NCBI GenBank assembly: GCA_013153955.1
Contig: JAADDM010000028.1
Span: 1-9,480 of the forward strand
From: Gammaproteobacteria bacterium
GTDB taxonomy: Bacteria > Pseudomonadota > Gammaproteobacteria > Thiomicrospirales > Thiomicrospiraceae
Direction of reading: 5' to 3'
Length of the DNA stretch: 9,480 nucleotides
In this document: piece by piece, positions 7,084 through 9,480 of the stretch
Numbering within the stretch: the first letter of the stretch is position 1
Layout of the letters: each line of letters opens with the position of its first letter
Program-made: the position numbers and the translations under genes
The notes under the pieces: model-generated
The model's database searches: none
What the model was told of the DNA's origin: nothing
What the model saw: the letters and a program-made list of their open reading frames with translations, nothing else

Positions 7084-8508
7084 ATGAGAAAAGTAAAATA
7101 TGTTATTTTAGGGGCGGGTACATCTGGGTTAACCGCACTGAGTGCGATTAAAAAAGAGACCGAAGATTTTGTTTTGATTGAGGGTGGTGCGTTTGGAACG
7201 ACTTGCGCAAGAGTGGGGTGTATGCCGTCTAAGGCGTTAATTCACTCAGCAAACCTGATTCATCAGGTCAGCAAAGGCGCTGAATTTGGACTGCAAAATG
7301 TAGCGCAAGTCGACATTGATTCTGAAGCAGTACTAAGGCGCGTTAGGCAACTTAGAGATCGGTTTACAGGCGGTATTCAATCAGGCACGACTGATTTGCT
7401 GTCAGAGTCACAGTTAATCAAGGGGTTTGCTGAATTTACAGGACCAAATCAGGTGGCGGTGAATGGCGAGACAGTTGAATTTGAACGTATCATTATCGCC
7501 ACGGGGTCAAGGCCTGTTGTACCTGCTCCGTGGAAAGCGCTGGGGTCTAAGTTATTAACCAGTGATGAAATCTTTGAGCTAGAAACCCTTCCTAAGCGAG
7601 TGGCAGTGATTGGCTTAGGCATTATTGGTCTAGAGATAGGTCAAGCACTCGCTCGACTGGGGGTAGAGGTAACGGGGTTTGAAATGCAAGAGACCATTGG
7701 TGGGCTTTCTGAACCGACAGTGACGGCAGAAGCCATCGCCCTTATTTCGCAAGAGTTCCCTGTTTACTTAGGGGCAGCGGCAGAATTAAAAAATACTGAT
7801 CAAGGGGTGTTAGTCACGCTGGATAAGTCAGAAGGTAAAGTTGAGGTCGAAGTGGATGTTGTGCTGGGTTCTTTAGGACGACGTCCGAATTTGGATAGAC
7901 TGAATCTAGCGGCTGCAGGCGTTAAGCTCGATGAGAGGGGGATGCCTTCGTTTAATGTGAACACCCTGCAGATCGAGAATAAACCCATCTTTATTGCTGG
8001 AGATGTTAATGGTTATCGCCCCATTTTGCATGAAGCGGGCTATGAAGGCAAAATGGCTGTGATGAATGCCATGAGCTACCCTACGGTAACGGCTTACCAA
8101 AGAAAGACTCCTTTGGGTGTGGCATTTTGTGATCCTGAAATAGGCTTTTTTGGTCGAGCATATCGTGATTTAGATAAAGAGGCGGCAGAGGTGGTCTCCT
8201 TTAATATTCATCGTAACAATGGCCGTGCGATTGTGATGGGTGAGGATCACGGGGTAATCTCTCTCTATGCGGATAAAGTCACAAAGCGATTGATTGGGGG
8301 TGAGATGGTTTTGCCTCATGCTGAGCATTTCACACATCTACTTGCATGGGCGGTTGAAAATGAGATGACGGTCATTGAGTTGGTTAAGATGCCTTTCTAT
8401 CACCCTGTGCTGGAAGAGGCGATTCAATCTGCGATTCAAATGCTCTTTAAAGCACTTTACCCAGTGGAATCAAAGTGCTTTGATGCTGAGTTGACAGTAA
8501 TGCAATAA
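7084..8508 (+). CDS. Dihydrolipoamide dehydrogenase-like pyridine nucleotide-disulfide oxidoreductase
   Basis: Class I FAD-dependent disulfide oxidoreductase of the E3 family, 474 residues, cytoplasmic. The FAD dinucleotide site is LGAGTSGL at 9-16. The redox disulfide is Cys41/Cys46 in GTTCARVGCMPSK, differing from the usual GGTCLNVGCIPSK of pyruvate dehydrogenase E3. The second dinucleotide site is GLGIIG at 177-182 with Glu200 ending the next strand, suggesting NAD(H) rather than NADP(H). IAGDVNG at 304-310 is the second FAD contact. The catalytic dyad is His440/Glu445 in YHPVLEE. A C-terminal extension of about 29 residues follows. The ATG has AAGGGTGAG just upstream. No E1, E2 or lipoate protein gene is adjacent, so the substrate is unknown; lipoyl proteins, a small disulfide or another acceptor are possible. 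The disulfide-reductase fold is certain; a true dihydrolipoamide dehydrogenase role is inference. Confidence 0.88.
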   Translation: MRKVKYVILGAGTSGLTALSAIKKETEDFVLIEGGAFGTTCARVGCMPSKALIHSANLIHQVSKGAEFGLQNVAQVDIDSEAVLRRVRQLRDRFTGGIQSGTTDLLSESQLIKGFAEFTGPNQVAVNGETVEFERIIIATGSRPVVPAPWKALGSKLLTSDEIFELETLPKRVAVIGLGIIGLEIGQALARLGVEVTGFEMQETIGGLSEPTVTAEAIALISQEFPVYLGAAAELKNTDQGVLVTLDKSEGKVEVEVDVVLGSLGRRPNLDRLNLAAAGVKLDERGMPSFNVNTLQIENKPIFIAGDVNGYRPILHEAGYEGKMAVMNAMSYPTVTAYQRKTPLGVAFCDPEIGFFGRAYRDLDKEAAEVVSFNIHRNNGRAIVMGEDHGVISLYADKVTKRLIGGEMVLPHAEHFTHLLAWAVENEMTVIELVKMPFYHPVLEEAIQSAIQMLFKALYPVESKCFDAELTVMQ

Positions 8509-8522
8509 AGTATCGGAACTCT

Positions 8523-8531
8523 TGTTATAAT
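8523..8531 (+). promoter_or_regulatory. Extended -10 promoter of rnr
   Basis: TGTTATAAT is a perfect TGn extended -10 element, followed by a GC-rich ACGCGC stretch. It lies 14 bp after the flavoprotein stop and about 117 bp upstream of the rnr start, predicting a leader of about 110 nt. A perfect TTGACA at 8491-8496 is 29 bp away, too far to act as its -35. Confidence 0.65.
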
Positions 8532-8564
8532 ACGCGCTGTTTTTTAATTTAACGTCCAAAAATA

Positions 8565-8585
8565 GGCAGTAGTTAAACTGCTGCC
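8565..8585 (+). other. Hairpin in the rnr leader
   Basis: GGCAGTAG (8565-8572) pairs with CTGCTGCC (8578-8585) around a TTAAA loop, an 8-bp stem with one G-U pair. No T-run follows, so it is not an intrinsic terminator. CCAGTC (8584-8589) can also pair with GGCTGG (8608-8613), sharing two bases with the first stem. The structure may affect leader stability or translation, but this is speculative. Confidence 0.4.
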
Positions 8586-8647
8586 AGTCACCTGCGGAAA
8601 TGAAAGGGGCTGGTTGAGGGCGTTTCTAAACTGTTAGATGGAATCAA

Positions 8648-9480
8648 GTGACTACAGACAACTCTCAGGGTCAGCAAGACCCACATGCTCAGCGCGAAGC
8701 TGACAAATATGACAATCCTATCCCAAGTCGTGAATTTATTATTGGAGCGTTAGAAGAGGCTCAAAAGCCTTTAAGGCTCTATCAAATTGCGAAAATCCTA
8801 GAGATTGATGAAGATGACGAAGAGCGTTATGAAGCGATGTCTCGTCGTTTAAAAGCGATGGTGCGTGACGGGCAGTTAATCCGTAACCGACGCGGTGCAT
8901 TTGGCCTGCTTAAAAAAATGGACTTGGTTAGAGGTCGTGTATCTGGGCACCCGGACGGCTATGGTTTTTTGGTGCAAGAAGAGGGCAAAGACCTTTTCTT
9001 GTCTGAAAAAGAGATGCAGAAGGTACTTCACGGAGATATCGTGGTGGCTTCTATCATCGGTGAAGACCGTCGTGGTCGCCAAGAGGGGGCTATTGTTGAA
9101 GTCACTGAGCGCAGTAACCAAAAAATTCTAGGGCGTTTAGCGTCTGAAGATGGATTGTCTTGGGTTCGTCCAAATAATAACCGAATTACGCAAGATATCT
9201 TTATTCCAAAAGATGGTCTGCTAGATGCGAAAGAAGAGCAGATTGTTCTGGTCGAAATTTTACATCAGCCAACAAATCGTTCAGGCCCGATCGGAAAAAT
9301 CGTTGAAGTGGTTGGCGATTACATGGCGGCTGGCATGGAGATAGATGCTGCTATTCACGCGTATGGTCTTCCTAACGAGTGGTCAGAAGAGCTGCTTGCA
9401 GAGCTTGCGCTTATCCCTGATGAGGTCACAGAAGCAGATTTAGAGGGGCGTAAAGACCTTAGAGGCATGCAGCTGGTAAC
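8648..9480 (+). CDS. rnr: Ribonuclease R, N-terminal part (cut by window end)
   Basis: Processive 3'-to-5' exoribonuclease of the RNase II/RNB family that degrades structured RNA, including rRNA fragments and tmRNA-tagged messages. The window shows 277 codons of a protein usually about 750-850 residues long. The start QREADKYDNPIPSREFI matches the RNase R N-terminus. A helix-turn-helix-like region spans about 25-90 (RRLKAMVRDGQLI). Cold-shock domains begin near LVRGRVSGHPDGYGF and continue through the GKIVEVVGD segment. The frame ends at DLRGMQLV, just before the metal-binding RNB catalytic domain. I place the start at GTG 8648: an in-frame TAA at 8627-8629 excludes anything further upstream, no other start codon lies between, and GGAA sits five bases ahead of the GTG. 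The nearby ATG at 8638 is in another frame. Confidence 0.96.
   Translation, partial: MTTDNSQGQQDPHAQREADKYDNPIPSREFIIGALEEAQKPLRLYQIAKILEIDEDDEERYEAMSRRLKAMVRDGQLIRNRRGAFGLLKKMDLVRGRVSGHPDGYGFLVQEEGKDLFLSEKEMQKVLHGDIVVASIIGEDRRGRQEGAIVEVTERSNQKILGRLASEDGLSWVRPNNNRITQDIFIPKDGLLDAKEEQIVLVEILHQPTNRSGPIGKIVEVVGDYMAAGMEIDAAIHAYGLPNEWSEELLAELALIPDEVTEADLEGRKDLRGMQLV

Noticed and set aside
8491..8531. TTGACA at 8491 paired with TATAAT at 8526 as one promoter
   Set aside because: The 29-bp spacing is far outside the 15-19 bp range, and the TTGACA lies inside the flavoprotein coding sequence (encoding LTV).
8538..8647. tRNA or small RNA gene between the flavoprotein gene and rnr
   Set aside because: A strong -10 and hairpin suggested a small RNA, but there is no cloverleaf, no T-loop sequence and no terminator before the rnr start.
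8876..9131. Overlapping open frames on both strands inside rnr
   Set aside because: They are shadows of the RNase R frame, whose protein matches the family throughout.

Overview
The window is ordinary, gene-dense bacterial chromosome carrying seven protein-coding genes. Two of them are cut by the window edges. The proteins closely resemble those of Gammaproteobacteria: PEP carboxylase of bacterial type, a 176-residue family I pyrophosphatase, class I fructose-1,6-bisphosphatase, ThiI with a C-terminal rhodanese domain, an MltF-type lytic transglycosylase and RNase R. Base composition is moderately AT-rich. A marine sulfur-oxidising lineage of the Thiomicrospira/Hydrogenovibrio kind would fit, but this is an impression from general similarity and is not demonstrated here.

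Left part (1-3400, all on the minus strand): ppc (N-terminal 495 residues only), ppa and fbp. They share a strand and a metabolic theme: anaplerotic CO2 fixation onto PEP, removal of pyrophosphate, and the committed step of gluconeogenesis or the Calvin cycle. They do not look like an operon. An intrinsic terminator follows fbp and another follows ppa, and ppc and fbp each have a good extended -10 promoter.

Middle part (3338-5242): a 382-bp divergent region separates fbp (-) from thiI (+) and holds a promoter candidate for each. thiI encodes the U8 tRNA 4-thiouridine synthase with its PP-loop, Cys344 and rhodanese Cys453. It converges on the minus-strand mltF-like gene, and the two share a 15-bp-stem terminator. 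One arm of that stem is the last codons of the transglycosylase gene.

Right part (5220-9480): the MltF-like secreted murein transglycosylase (-), a 250-bp divergent gap, a dihydrolipoamide-dehydrogenase-like flavoprotein (+) with no E1/E2 partner in view, and rnr (+). rnr starts at GTG behind an extended -10 promoter that lies just after the flavoprotein stop. Only the N-terminal 277 residues of RNase R are in the window, ending just before the catalytic RNB domain.

I found no mobile element, CRISPR array, tRNA or rRNA gene, prophage or defence module. I see no evidence of a previously undescribed system. The items worth a second look are modest: the orphan E3-like flavoprotein, the terminator that doubles as coding sequence, the palindrome with flanking repeats upstream of ppa, and the structured rnr leader.
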